The notes under the pieces are model-generated. The model did no database searches. It was given only the letters and a program-made list of their open reading frames with translations, and had not been told where the DNA came from. Below, one piece after another: positions 50,844 to 59,994 of a stretch of DNA of 64,000 bases (the stretch's first letter is position 1; each line of letters begins with the position of its first letter). The position numbers and the translations under genes are program-made. The stretch is taken from NCBI RefSeq assembly GCF_000421405.1, contig NZ_ATWY01000001.1:248001-312000 (forward strand). Reading direction: 5' to 3'. Source of the stretch: Butyrivibrio sp. NC2007. GTDB taxonomy: Bacteria > Bacillota > Clostridia > Lachnospirales > Lachnospiraceae.

Positions 50844-51617
50844 TTATCTGGAACCTGTTACAATTCCAAGATAATCTCCAAGCTTTTCTCTCATCTTCTG
50901 GAGTGCTCTTGTATGGAGCTGTGACACTCTGGATTCTGAGACTTCAAGCACTTCTGCAATCTCTTTAAGTGTAAGTTCTTCGTAGTAGTAAAGAAGAATG
51001 ACTTTCTTTTCTTTATCGGTGAGCTTTTCCAGTGACTCAGCCAGCATTTTCTTTAGCTCTTCTTTTTCCATAGCCTCTTCTGGTTTTACAAATGAAGAGC
51101 TTCTGTTGTTGGAATCTTCAGGTATATCCGATCCCTGCTCCATAAATTCATTGAGGGATACAACACCTGTAACCTTCATCTGATTCTGCCAGTTCTGATA
51201 CTCATCCTCACTGATCTCCATCTTGGCAGCAATCTCTGCATCCGTGGCAACATGACCTCCATCCCTTTCAATTTCTCGAATGGCGGCCTCGATTTTCTTT
51301 TGCCTCTGTCTTATTGTACGTGGAATCCAATCCATCTTTCTGATCTGGTCAAGGATTGCTCCCCTGATACGAAGGCTTGCATAAGTTTCAAACTTAACGT
51401 CCTTCATGAGATCAAATTTGTCGATGGCATCGATAAGACCAAAGATGCCATAACCAACAAGATCGTCATATTCCACGTTAAAGCCAAGGTACATGCTAAG
51501 TCTTCCGGCGACCAGTTTTACTAAAGGTGCATACTCCAAAATCAGCTGCTCACGTATATCAGCTGATTTTGTCTTGTGATATTCTGTCCATAATTTATTT
51601 CTGCCTGCCTCATCCAT
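50844..51617 (-). CDS. fliA: Flagellar sigma factor FliA (sigma-28/sigma-D)
   Basis: FliA directs RNA polymerase to late flagellar and chemotaxis promoters. The 257-residue sequence has region 2 (LVKLVAGRLSMYLGFNVEYD, DLVGYGIFGLIDAIDKFD, FETYASLRIRGAILDQIR), region 3 (RQRQKKIEAAIREIERDGG) and region 4 (LTLKEIAEVLEVSESRVSQL). It is co-directional with and downstream of the che genes, as sigD is in B. subtilis. A sigma-28-type promoter upstream of cheA (55858-55885) implies a positive feedback loop. FlgM is not encoded in the window. Confidence 0.96.
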   Translation of the reverse strand: MDEAGRNKLWTEYHKTKSADIREQLILEYAPLVKLVAGRLSMYLGFNVEYDDLVGYGIFGLIDAIDKFDLMKDVKFETYASLRIRGAILDQIRKMDWIPRTIRQRQKKIEAAIREIERDGGHVATDAEIAAKMEISEDEYQNWQNQMKVTGVVSLNEFMEQGSDIPEDSNNRSSSFVKPEEAMEKEELKKMLAESLEKLTDKEKKVILLYYYEELTLKEIAEVLEVSESRVSQLHTRALQKMREKLGDYLGIVTGSR

Positions 51618-51636
51618 GCAACTTTATCCCCAATTT

Positions 51637-51978
51637 TTAAAATTGTGGTGGCAATTCCTGACCTTCTCCGGTTCCGATTTCTTCGCCACCTTCCGCCTCC
51701 ATTGCGGCTCTTGCCTCTTCCTCAAGGCGTTCTGCTTCGAGTCTCTCTGCCAGGGCCTTCTCATAGTTGATCTCAAGAAATCTGTTGAGCATCTTCTCAA
51801 TGATGAGGCCAATGACAAGAAAGATCACTACCGAAGCAAATACGATAATGAAAAAATCTCCTGCCGGATAGTGCTTAAAGTACGTAAAGATCGCAATGAT
51901 CGCAGTACAGCTAAGCACTATCAGCGGTGTGACAACCTTTGTATTGACTTTTTTAATTTGATCAATATCGGTATTCAT
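51637..51978 (-). CDS. Small two-helix membrane protein between cheD and fliA
   Basis: I do not recognise this 113-residue protein. Two hydrophobic segments (about residues 17-34 and 42-63) are followed by a charged helix (KALAERLEAERLEEEARAAM) and a Gly/Glu-rich end. It overlaps cheD by 4 nt, so it is translationally coupled, and precedes fliA by 19 nt. Its position corresponds to small unassigned genes (ylxL-like) next to sigD in Bacillus; similarity to YlxL is positional only. Confidence 0.6.
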   Translation of the reverse strand: MNTDIDQIKKVNTKVVTPLIVLSCTAIIAIFTYFKHYPAGDFFIIVFASVVIFLVIGLIIEKMLNRFLEINYEKALAERLEAERLEEEARAAMEAEGGEEIGTGEGQELPPQF

Positions 51979-52460
51979 ATAATTTTCTCAGGCTTTCCAA
52001 CTGCCCTAATTACAAAGTTTCCATTTTCCGGATAAAAAATGACCGTTCTACCATAGGAATCACCGGTGTCCTGAGCAAGTACGGGAATATTCATATCCTT
52101 GAGCTTTTTGAGCGTAGCCTGAACGTTTCGATCTCCGACGCGCATCGTCTGGTTACTGCTCTGGAATGCAAACATCTGGGCGCCTCCGGCAATCTTGGCA
52201 ACAAGCCTTTGCCTGCTGGCTCCCTTTGCCACAATCTGTTTTATCAGCTCCTCAATTCCCGTGTCAGCAAATTTCGGTATATTCGAATTGTTCTTGATCT
52301 CAGTTGAGTCCGGTAACATTATGTGTGCCAAGCCACCAATCTTGGTGACCGGATCCCTTACAGCAATTCCTACGCAGGATCCAAGTCCCAAAGTTGTTAT
52401 TCCGTCAGGGCTGACACAAATATTCAGATCGGCCATACCAACCTTAATTATTTGACTCAT
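51975..52460 (-). CDS. cheD: Chemoreceptor glutamine deamidase CheD
   Basis: CheD deamidates receptor glutamines and stimulates the phosphatase CheC. The catalytic pair is visible as the Cys in LGLGSCVGIAVRDP and the His in GGLAHIMLPDS; KIAGGAQMF and IGDRNVQATL-like VGDRNVQATLKKL are further family motifs. The length of 161 residues is typical. It is coupled to cheC (15 nt gap). Confidence 0.95.
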   Translation of the reverse strand: MSQIIKVGMADLNICVSPDGITTLGLGSCVGIAVRDPVTKIGGLAHIMLPDSTEIKNNSNIPKFADTGIEELIKQIVAKGASRQRLVAKIAGGAQMFAFQSSNQTMRVGDRNVQATLKKLKDMNIPVLAQDTGDSYGRTVIFYPENGNFVIRAVGKPEKII

Positions 52461-52475
52461 ATGTCGCCCTTTCGT

Positions 52476-53108
52476 TTAAAGCTGCACATCTCCCATACCA
52501 AGTGAAGAAAGAATCTTACTGTATCCATCCATATCGGGAAGGAGAATAAAATATCCACTAAGCTTCATTTCATCAAAGAACTGTGTTTCAATCAGCAGGA
52601 TCTTGTCTCCCATCATACCAAACTGGATAGCAGGTACACTAAGAATCGCTGCAGCCATATCAATGGCAACGTAAGGAATCGACGGAACCATCTTTAAGTT
52701 AGTCATCATAGAAAGTGAATTCAGATAGGAACCTGTTATGATATTTCCTACTTCCTTCAGAGCTGACATCTCAACCTCGTCAAACTCTTCATCCTCAGAC
52801 TTTGGTCCTGTCCCCATCAGCTTATCTACCAGGTGCCTTGCTGCCACTTTGTTGAGAAGGAACATGATACTTCCGTCGATATCTCCTTCTACAGCAAGAT
52901 AAATACCTGCCATGATCTGCTCTGCGCCGCCCATCATATCACCGACATCCTTAAAATCAAGGAGTCTTACCTGTGGTACAGCCATATCTACCTTTGTGCC
53001 GATCATCTGCGCAAGTGCTGTGGTTGCATTTCCGGCACCAATATTTCCCAGTTCCTTCAAAATGTCAAAGTATTGACTGGAAAGATTGTCAAGACTCATC
53101 TCACCCAT
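52476..53108 (-). CDS. cheC: CheY-P phosphatase CheC
   Basis: CheC removes phosphate from CheY-P and takes part in adaptation with CheD. Both active-site helices of the CheC/FliY family are intact: LKELGNIGAGNATTAL near the N-terminus and LKEVGNIITGSYLNSL in the middle, each with the Glu-Asn pair. At 210 residues it is a normal CheC, without the FliN-like domain of FliY. It is translated between cheW and cheD. Confidence 0.95.
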   Translation of the reverse strand: MGEMSLDNLSSQYFDILKELGNIGAGNATTALAQMIGTKVDMAVPQVRLLDFKDVGDMMGGAEQIMAGIYLAVEGDIDGSIMFLLNKVAARHLVDKLMGTGPKSEDEEFDEVEMSALKEVGNIITGSYLNSLSMMTNLKMVPSIPYVAIDMAAAILSVPAIQFGMMGDKILLIETQFFDEMKLSGYFILLPDMDGYSKILSSLGMGDVQL

Positions 53109-53122
53109 ATTTTATCCTCCGA

Positions 53123-53617
53123 TCAGCCGGCGTTTTGTGCTTTCTCTTTTGCATCCTTCTCAGAAACAACTGCATCAAGATCAAGAATGGATACAAGACC
53201 ACCATCGTAGTGTCCAACTCCGTTTACAAATGATGCCTCTGTCTTTCCCTTCTTGTCATCATAGCGAACCTTCTCTACATTGTTTGAATCAAGTGTGAGA
53301 ACCTGATTAACCTGGTCAACTATGATACCAACAAGATCGCCTTCTCCGGTCTTAAGGATAATGATCCTTGTCTTTCCTGTAATCTCATCCTCGGCAAGTC
53401 CCATTTTCTTTCTTACACTCATAACGGGAACAATCTCGCCTCGAATATTGATAACACCCTTAAGATAGTCATCAACCTTGGGAACCCTGGTTATCTGCTG
53501 CATCCTAACGATATTGTCAATGTATTTGATGTTGATTCCGTATTGCTCGTCATCAATTTTTATAATAATGTACTGAATAAGCTCGCCAGCTTCGGCTTTA
53601 TCTCTAAGTTCATTCAT
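53123..53617 (-). CDS. cheW: Chemotaxis coupling protein CheW
   Basis: CheW links receptors to CheA. The 164-residue SH3-like protein shows QYIIIKIDDEQYGINIKYID, RVPKVDDYLKGVINIRGEIVPV-type receptor- and CheA-contact region, and VGIIVDQVNQVLTLDSNNVE. The C-terminal tail (EKDAKEKAQNAG) is slightly extended. It follows cheA by 50 nt in transcription order. Confidence 0.96.
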   Translation of the reverse strand: MNELRDKAEAGELIQYIIIKIDDEQYGINIKYIDNIVRMQQITRVPKVDDYLKGVINIRGEIVPVMSVRKKMGLAEDEITGKTRIIILKTGEGDLVGIIVDQVNQVLTLDSNNVEKVRYDDKKGKTEASFVNGVGHYDGGLVSILDLDAVVSEKDAKEKAQNAG

Positions 53618-53667
53618 ATCGATATTCTTCCTTTCTTTTTACATAGAAGTAACACGCGGCCAAACTC

Positions 53668-55788
53668 TTAAATTACAGAGTTAGTATCAAGGATAAGTGC
53701 TATCTCACCATCACCAAGGATAGTAGCACCGCTTATGAGTTTACACTTAGATGTATACTTGCCAAGAGGCTTAATAACGATTTCCTGCTGGCCCATGAGT
53801 TCATCGATTACAAGTCCGTAGGACTGATCTCCCTTTCTTGTAATAACAACTACCATGTCTTCATCGGGAGACTTGGTGGACTCTGTATCAAGAACCTCAT
53901 TAAGTCTTATGATAGGAGTTACGCTTCCACGAAGATTGATAACTTCCTTATTCTCAACGAGCTTTAAATCTGAAGGAGATACATCCTCAATACTCTGAAT
54001 TGAGTCAAGAGGAATAGCATACTTCTCTTCGCCGATGATTACCATCAGAGCCTGAATAATAGCAAGTGTAAGAGGAAGTCTGATAACCCAGGTAGAACCT
54101 TCGCCAAGCTTTGTTCTAACGGTTACTTCACCGGAAAGTGATTCAACCTTTGACTTAACAACGTCAAGTCCTACGCCTCTACCTGAAATTTCAGATACCT
54201 GCTTGGCAGTTGAAAATCCCGGATGGAAAAGAAGTTCTACACACTGTTTTTCTGTTAAAAGAGCTGCCTGTTCAGGAGTTACAACACCCTTCTCAATAGC
54301 TTTATTCTTAACAGCCTCAGCATCGATACCGTTACCATCATCACCAACCTCGATAACAACGCTGTTACCATCCTGGAAAGCATGGAGGAATATCTGTCCT
54401 ACTTCAGGTTTTCCACGCTGTGCACGAAGCTCAGCTGACTCAATACCATGGTCAGCACTGTTTCTGATAAGGTGCATAAGAGGATCACCAATCTCATCGA
54501 CAACGGTACGATCCATTTCTGTATCTTCACCTGTCATGGTGAGTTCCATCTTCTTGTTAAGAGTCTTATTAAGGTCACGGATCATACGAGGGAATTTCTG
54601 AAGTACGCTCTCGATAGGAACCATTCGAACTTTCATGACTGACTCATGAAGGTTTGTGGTTACACTCTCAAGGTACTCAATCTGCTCGTTGACGTTTCCG
54701 TTACTAACACCTGATGTATTAGCTGCTGAAATAAGAGAGTTCTTAGCAATGATAAGCTCACTGACAAGATTCATCAGAACATCAAGTTTTTCAATATCAA
54801 CACGGACTGTTCTGTTAACAACAGGCTTTCCGACAGGCTTCTTTCCGCCTGCTCCGCCGGCTGCAGGTGCAGCTGCAGGAGTCTGTTTAGCAGGCTCTGC
54901 TGCGGGCTTTGGAGCCTCTGCTGCAGGAGCAGGTGCAGGTGCTTCTTCCTTATCTTCGGCACTCTTAGCGCCATTGAGATCGAATTCTCCGCACTCACAG
55001 CCTTCAACCTCAGAAACAGCCTTTACTATTTCCTCAACCTTTTCTTTTGATTCATCTGTGATAACTATTAAACTGAAGCTGAAATCAAACTTCTCATCTT
55101 CGATATCCTGTGTTGAAGGATCAGAAACGGCAATCTCACCGATTTCTTCAAGGCCCTTGAAAACAAGGAAGCCTCTGGCTGCCTTCAAAATACAGGATTC
55201 CTGAATATGAACTGTAACACCGTAAATCTTCTTACCCTGTGATACAGCTTCTTCCAATGTAGATTTAACAGACGGATCGAGCTTAATTGCTCTGTAATCC
55301 GAAGAACCGTCAGCTCCGGCCGCAGGCGCATCACCACCAGACGGTGCTGCTTCAGCTGCAGGTGCAGCATCTGCTGCAGGCGCTGCATCTGCTCCGCCAC
55401 CGCTTGTGCCATTACGTATATCTGCCAGAGCTTTAATTATATTCTGGTGCTCCTCAGTACCCTCGTCCTGATTTTCTGTGATATTGTCTACGTACTCCTG
55501 AATAGCATCAAGGCACTGCAACAAAACATCAATATCAGCAGATTTGATCTTGATCTTGCCGCCACGAACGTCTGAGAAGACATCCTCCATGTCGTGAGTA
55601 AGATTCTGCATTCTGGTATAGCCCATAGTTCCTGCCATACCTTTCATAGAATGCGCCGATCTGAAGATCTCATTGATACAATCTTCATTCTCAGGATCCT
55701 GCTCGAGAACCATGATGTTGTCATTAAGAGACTGAAGGTGCTCCTTTGCTTCATCGAGAAAGACACTTAGATACTGGGAAACATCCAT
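53668..55788 (-). CDS. cheA: Chemotaxis histidine kinase CheA
   Basis: CheA autophosphorylates and passes phosphate to CheY and CheB. Domains: P1 Hpt (1-105) with H46 in IFRSAHSMKGMAGTMGY; an Ala/Pro/Gly-rich linker (about 133-160); P2 (about 170-275); a second Ala/Pro-rich linker (about 280-325); P3 dimerisation; P4 ATPase with HLIRNSADHGIESAE, GDDGNGID and SGRGVGLDVVKSKVE; and a CheW-like P5 (about 575-706). The length (706) is typical. A sigma-28-type promoter lies in the 139-nt gap before it, so cheA, cheW, cheC, cheD and fliA can be expressed apart from the upstream export genes. Confidence 0.97.
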   Translation of the reverse strand: MDVSQYLSVFLDEAKEHLQSLNDNIMVLEQDPENEDCINEIFRSAHSMKGMAGTMGYTRMQNLTHDMEDVFSDVRGGKIKIKSADIDVLLQCLDAIQEYVDNITENQDEGTEEHQNIIKALADIRNGTSGGGADAAPAADAAPAAEAAPSGGDAPAAGADGSSDYRAIKLDPSVKSTLEEAVSQGKKIYGVTVHIQESCILKAARGFLVFKGLEEIGEIAVSDPSTQDIEDEKFDFSFSLIVITDESKEKVEEIVKAVSEVEGCECGEFDLNGAKSAEDKEEAPAPAPAAEAPKPAAEPAKQTPAAAPAAGGAGGKKPVGKPVVNRTVRVDIEKLDVLMNLVSELIIAKNSLISAANTSGVSNGNVNEQIEYLESVTTNLHESVMKVRMVPIESVLQKFPRMIRDLNKTLNKKMELTMTGEDTEMDRTVVDEIGDPLMHLIRNSADHGIESAELRAQRGKPEVGQIFLHAFQDGNSVVIEVGDDGNGIDAEAVKNKAIEKGVVTPEQAALLTEKQCVELLFHPGFSTAKQVSEISGRGVGLDVVKSKVESLSGEVTVRTKLGEGSTWVIRLPLTLAIIQALMVIIGEEKYAIPLDSIQSIEDVSPSDLKLVENKEVINLRGSVTPIIRLNEVLDTESTKSPDEDMVVVITRKGDQSYGLVIDELMGQQEIVIKPLGKYTSKCKLISGATILGDGEIALILDTNSVI

Positions 55789-55857
55789 AACCTATTTACC
55801 TCCATGAGAAAGATTTAGTTCAACGTGTATACTTATTATCGCATACTTTTGAACATT

Positions 55858-55885
55858 ATATCGGCTTTCTGAATGGAGGAATTTA
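55858..55885 (-). promoter_or_regulatory. Sigma-28 (FliA)-type promoter upstream of cheA
   Basis: On the minus strand TAAA (55882-55885) and a perfect GCCGATAT (55858-55865) are separated by 16 nt, matching the sigma-D consensus TAAA-N14-16-GCCGATAT. It lies about 70 nt before the cheA start, in the only long gap of the fla/che operon in this window. Confidence 0.68.
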
Positions 55886-55927
55886 AGAATTTTAGATTAA
55901 AGAATTATTAAAAAGTAATGAAACCCC

Positions 55928-56998
55928 TCAATTCACACCGACATGCATTATTATTTCCTGGGCAATGTTATCAAGTTTAACAACCTGATCCACAAGCCCA
56001 GCCGTTGCTACAGCTTTGGGCATTCCGTAAACGGTACAGGTGCTTTCATCCTGTCCGATCACATGTACTTTTTTCTTTGTCTTTAGATTCTTGATTCCTT
56101 CTGTACCATCAGCTCCCATTCCGGTCATTACAACACAGCAGATCTCGTCGTAATCTGAATCCATCAGGGACTCGTACATAAAGTTTGCGCAGGGCCTTAC
56201 ACCCTCTCTGGTAGGTCCATCCACATAATGGATAGTGCTCTTACCACCACTCTTTACCACATGCATATGCTTTCCGCCGCGGGAGATATAAACTGTTCCG
56301 CTCTGGAGCTGATCGCCTTCGGCAGCTTCTTTTACCTTAATCTCTGAGAGTGAATCAAGTCTCTCTGCAAGAGAAGCTGTAAAGCCTTCCGGCATATGCT
56401 GAACCAGTACAACAGGTGTTTTGAGATTCTTGGGCAGTTTGGGTATTACAGCCTGAAGTGCTCTTGGTCCTCCGGTTGAACTTGCTATTGCAACAATTCT
56501 GTTGCCGGTAATCTTGCTGGCAGATTTTGTTACAAGCTCTACAACCTTTCTGGATTCCTTAGCTTCTTCAAAGGAGAATGCCTTTGTTGCTACCGGAAGT
56601 CTACTGTTTGCCACGGCTGCAAGAGTGTTGATGAAATGCTTACCGAATTCTTCTCCTCTACACTCAGAAGCCCTGTCAGGCTTATGTACGAAATCCAGAG
56701 CACCCAGATCAAGACAGTCCATGGTAACCTTTGCACCTTCTTTGGTATCGGTGCTGGCCATCATTATCCTGGCTTTGATCTTATTCTTCTGAAGTTCCTT
56801 CAGCATCGTAATACCGTCCATACGAGGCATATTGATGTCAAGAACTACAGCGTCATAAGTATTCTTTTTCAGAAGTTCAAGGCCTTCTAAACCGTCCTTA
56901 GCCTTGTCAACCACCTGGAATCTTGAATCTGCATTAATAATATCACTGAGTACGGTTCTCATGAGTGCAGAGTCATCAATAAGTAGAATTTTTTTCAT
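55928..56998 (-). CDS. cheB: Chemotaxis methylesterase/deamidase CheB
   Basis: CheB removes methyl groups from chemoreceptors when phosphorylated. The receiver domain (1-120) has the acidic pair in LLIDDSALMR and phospho-acceptor D54 in VVLDINMPRMDG. The C-terminal esterase domain has the catalytic Ser in AIASSTGGPRALQAV, His in VLVQHMPEGFTASLAERL, and Asp in VMTGMGADGTEGI. The length of 356 residues is normal. No cheR is present in the window. Confidence 0.96.
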   Translation of the reverse strand: MKKILLIDDSALMRTVLSDIINADSRFQVVDKAKDGLEGLELLKKNTYDAVVLDINMPRMDGITMLKELQKNKIKARIMMASTDTKEGAKVTMDCLDLGALDFVHKPDRASECRGEEFGKHFINTLAAVANSRLPVATKAFSFEEAKESRKVVELVTKSASKITGNRIVAIASSTGGPRALQAVIPKLPKNLKTPVVLVQHMPEGFTASLAERLDSLSEIKVKEAAEGDQLQSGTVYISRGGKHMHVVKSGGKSTIHYVDGPTREGVRPCANFMYESLMDSDYDEICCVVMTGMGADGTEGIKNLKTKKKVHVIGQDESTCTVYGMPKAVATAGLVDQVVKLDNIAQEIIMHVGVN

Positions 56999-57000
56999 AA

Positions 57001-57720
57001 TTAAGTCTGCTTCTTTCTGATTTTTCGTTCTTCCTCAAAGATAAAATGTATGATATCTTCTCTGGAAGTCTCGTCAATGTAAATGTACTGGATACGGTGT
57101 TCAAACAGTCCCGGTCTGGCTTCAAGCTCCTGGACCTTAAGGACATTGCAGATCATTTCATACTCTTTGTTCAGATTTCCCGGAAGTGAATATGCACAGT
57201 ATATTGTGCTTCCCTCCTCATATCGGAAATTCGATACAAATCTAAGTCCGCCTCCGCTAATGTCTACAACAACGCTCTTTTGAAGGTTATCTCCCGGATC
57301 AACGAGGTATTTTCTGTTCATCTCAAAAGCCTCCTGTTCCTCCTTGGAACAGAGCCTTGACTTAAGCTCCAGAGCACAGCTGAATCTGTAGTATTCTCTT
57401 CTCTGAAGTTTAGAAAGCTCGCTGGTCAGATCCAGTACAAGAATGTACATGTTGTCGCTTCTGTATCTGTCAACGATCTTGGCAAAGCATTGAAACAGGC
57501 CCTTGGTTGAATAAAAGCACAGGCTGTATTCTCCATCTACCGGTAAAAGAACTATCTTCCCCCTCTCAAAGGGCATCAGCACTTCAATTCTGTCGTCTGA
57601 TGTTACGTCCATTATCTTACTCATGTAGATGTGTTTGGTACGAGAATCATCGTCCATCCATAACTTGCCTGTGGCCTTTAGCTCCACCCTGTTGCCCGGT
57701 GAAATGTAGTCAGTGAGCAT
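57001..57720 (-). CDS. YcgR-like PilZ-domain protein (c-di-GMP-responsive flagellar brake candidate)
   Basis: The 239-residue protein has an N-terminal YcgR-N-like beta domain (about 1-105) and a C-terminal PilZ domain with both c-di-GMP-binding elements, RREYYRFSC and VVVDISGGGLRFVS. B. subtilis YpfA/MotI-type and E. coli YcgR proteins slow the flagellar motor when bound to c-di-GMP. Its position between flhG and cheB is usual for clostridial fla operons. It is followed by cheB after 2 nt, implying coupled translation. Confidence 0.88.
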   Translation of the reverse strand: MLTDYISPGNRVELKATGKLWMDDDSRTKHIYMSKIMDVTSDDRIEVLMPFERGKIVLLPVDGEYSLCFYSTKGLFQCFAKIVDRYRSDNMYILVLDLTSELSKLQRREYYRFSCALELKSRLCSKEEQEAFEMNRKYLVDPGDNLQKSVVVDISGGGLRFVSNFRYEEGSTIYCAYSLPGNLNKEYEMICNVLKVQELEARPGLFEHRIQYIYIDETSREDIIHFIFEEERKIRKKQT

Positions 57721-57767
57721 TCATTTATCTCCATTATTTTGATAATAATATTATAACACGGTAATTG

Positions 57768-58703
57768 TTAATTTGGTGAAACAGGTGCATTTGCCGAAGC
57801 AGATGCAGGGATCTGTGTGCTTGAAAGCTTTCTGCCTGTGATGATATGGGAAAAGAATGCAGCCATACCCCTCTGCTTAACTTCCATGGTCTCACCCGGA
57901 TTCATAAGCATTCCTGCGATATTTTCAAAAGCCTTAACGGATTTGGCATTTGGGTACTGCAAAGAAACAGGTGACTGCTGCATTACGCTCCTTGCAAGCA
58001 TCTGATCCTGAGGAATAGCCCCGAGATATGTCAGCGGAAGCTTCAAATATCTTGCAACAACTGCATTTAGCTTGTTAAAGAGCTGCTGACCCTCATCATC
58101 TGATGACACCCTGTTGGATACAACCTTCACCTTGGTATTCTCTCTTGAAAATCTCGGCGACTGATTGAGCGCCTTTAACAAAGAATAGGAATCGGTAATA
58201 GATGTCGGCTCCGGTGTCGTAACCAGAATGATCTCTCCGCTTGCAACCAAAAACTCCATAACTGCGCTGGAAATTCCGGCTCCGGTGTCGATTATGATGA
58301 TATCCGCAATAGCATCAAGCTGTGCCAGATTAACAATGATGTACACAAGATAATCACGGCTTAAGTTGTACATTCCGGAAATACCTGAACCTCCGGAGAT
58401 AAAGCCTACCCCCTCAGGTCCCCAGGTAATGATATCTTTTATGTTTTTCCCCTGATAAATAAGGTCGCTGAGATTATGTTTTGGAATTGTACCAAACATG
58501 ATCTCAATATTGGCAAGCCCAAAGTCGGCATCAAGGATTATTACTCTTTTTCCCATCTTCCGAAACTGAACGGCGAGGTTGATGGCAACGTTACTCTTGC
58601 CGACTCCTCCTTTTCCGCTGGTGACGGTAATGATCCTGGCCAGGGGCCTTTGAGGCTTACTCTGATTCTTTATTATATTTCTTAACTGTTGCGCCTGATC
58701 CAT
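57768..58703 (-). CDS. flhG: Flagellar number regulator FlhG (YlxH, MinD-like ATPase)
   Basis: FlhG controls the number and placement of flagella with FlhF. The N-terminal DQAxxLR motif (MDQAQQLRNII) that stimulates the FlhF GTPase is intact. The deviant Walker A (TVTSGKGGVGKSNVAINLA), ILDADFGLANIEIMFG and the IIDTGAGISSAV Walker B region follow, and a C-terminal amphipathic segment lies around residues 280-292. The length is 311 residues. It follows flhF by 18 nt. Confidence 0.95.
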   Translation of the reverse strand: MDQAQQLRNIIKNQSKPQRPLARIITVTSGKGGVGKSNVAINLAVQFRKMGKRVIILDADFGLANIEIMFGTIPKHNLSDLIYQGKNIKDIITWGPEGVGFISGGSGISGMYNLSRDYLVYIIVNLAQLDAIADIIIIDTGAGISSAVMEFLVASGEIILVTTPEPTSITDSYSLLKALNQSPRFSRENTKVKVVSNRVSSDDEGQQLFNKLNAVVARYLKLPLTYLGAIPQDQMLARSVMQQSPVSLQYPNAKSVKAFENIAGMLMNPGETMEVKQRGMAAFFSHIITGRKLSSTQIPASASANAPVSPN

Positions 58704-58721
58704 ATACTAACACCCAACAAA

Positions 58722-59993
58722 TTAACTCTTTCCACCCAATAGATTTTTAACGATTCTCTGAGCATCAAAAACAGCGATGTCATCCGGTACGTTCTGACCG
58801 TTAGTGATATAAGCAATAGGTGATCCGGTATGCATTCTGATATTGTAGAGATTCCCCTTTGCCCCGGTTTCATCCATCTTGGTAAAGATCAGCTTATATG
58901 CAACCATCTCTGAGTAAACATCGGCAATCTCAATGAGATCGCGGTACTTAGTGGTTGCTGAAAGAACGAGATAGTTCTCACAATCCATCTCTTCTTCCAG
59001 AACTCTGATAAAGCTCTCAACACTCTGCTTGAGCTCATCATTATGAAGCGAATGACCGGCTGTATCAACCATCAGATAGTCATAGTCTCTGAAGTCTTCA
59101 GCTGCCTGCTTCATCTCCTCAACTGAGTAGATTACCCTGAATGGAATCTCGAGGATTGATGCATATGTTCTTAGCTGTTCAGCAGCTGCAATCCTATAGG
59201 TATCAACCGTAAGAAGAGCCACCTTCTTGTGCTGCGTTACGCAAAGATCTGAAGCGAGCTTGGCAATTGTTGTGGTCTTGCCTACTCCGGTCGGTCCTAT
59301 AAATATCTCAGCCATAGGTCCGTCATGATCCATCTTTATCGGTTCTGACTTACCAAACTTAAGCACCATCTTCTGATAAACATTAGAGAGTGCATAGTCA
59401 AAAGGCATGCCTGGCTTAGAAAGCTTCTCAACTTCGTCAGTGAGCTGATTTACATATATCTCATCAACTTCATTCTCAATAAGCGTGTTATACAGGAGCT
59501 TGATAAAAGACATTGTCTCATCCGAAATGTCTTCGTTTTTAGTGCTCTTTACCGGAGCCTCGTCCTTCTCCTTGTCGGCAGTCTTTGACTCCGCCTCTGT
59601 CCTTTCGGATTTGAGGAAGTTCTTTTCAAGAAGGTTACTTAAGTTATCGAGTTTCTCCTCAATGGCGCTGTTCTCATCCCTTATATCGGGAGTCTTGGCA
59701 GCTGTCATATTTGAAGAGGCAAGAATTGTATCCCTCTGTGCAGGGTCTTCTGCTGCAGCCACTTTTCTGGCAACCGGTCTTTGCTCCTTTTGAGGTGAAA
59801 AAGTTCTCTGTGGTCTCTCCGTCTCCTCCTCAAGTCCCACAGTCACCTCGATTTTCTGAGGCTGAAAAAGTGAAAAGAAACCTGTTTTCTTAACCGGCTT
59901 AACCGTCATGACAACGATGTTCGGTCCCAGTTCTCTCTTAGCTTCTTCCGTCGCCTCGCTTTCAGTTTTTCCAACATACTTTTTAATAATCAT
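58722..59993 (-). CDS. flhF: Flagellar GTPase FlhF
   Basis: FlhF is an SRP-type GTPase that sets where flagella assemble. The N-terminal B domain (MIIKKYVGKTESEATEEAKR) is followed by a charged, variable stretch (about 65-160), the N domain, and the G domain with G1 IGPTGVGKTTTIAKLA, DTYRIAAAEQLRTYA, G3 VDTAGHS, and G4 TKMDETGAKG. The length is 423 residues. It lies between flhA (1 nt) and flhG. Confidence 0.96.
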   Translation of the reverse strand: MIIKKYVGKTESEATEEAKRELGPNIVVMTVKPVKKTGFFSLFQPQKIEVTVGLEEETERPQRTFSPQKEQRPVARKVAAAEDPAQRDTILASSNMTAAKTPDIRDENSAIEEKLDNLSNLLEKNFLKSERTEAESKTADKEKDEAPVKSTKNEDISDETMSFIKLLYNTLIENEVDEIYVNQLTDEVEKLSKPGMPFDYALSNVYQKMVLKFGKSEPIKMDHDGPMAEIFIGPTGVGKTTTIAKLASDLCVTQHKKVALLTVDTYRIAAAEQLRTYASILEIPFRVIYSVEEMKQAAEDFRDYDYLMVDTAGHSLHNDELKQSVESFIRVLEEEMDCENYLVLSATTKYRDLIEIADVYSEMVAYKLIFTKMDETGAKGNLYNIRMHTGSPIAYITNGQNVPDDIAVFDAQRIVKNLLGGKS

Positions 59994-59994
59994 C

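Noticed and set aside
54656..55204. 182-residue plus-strand frame opposite the cheA linkers
   Set aside because: Arises from the Ala/Pro-rich linker codons read in reverse; hydrophobic low complexity only.
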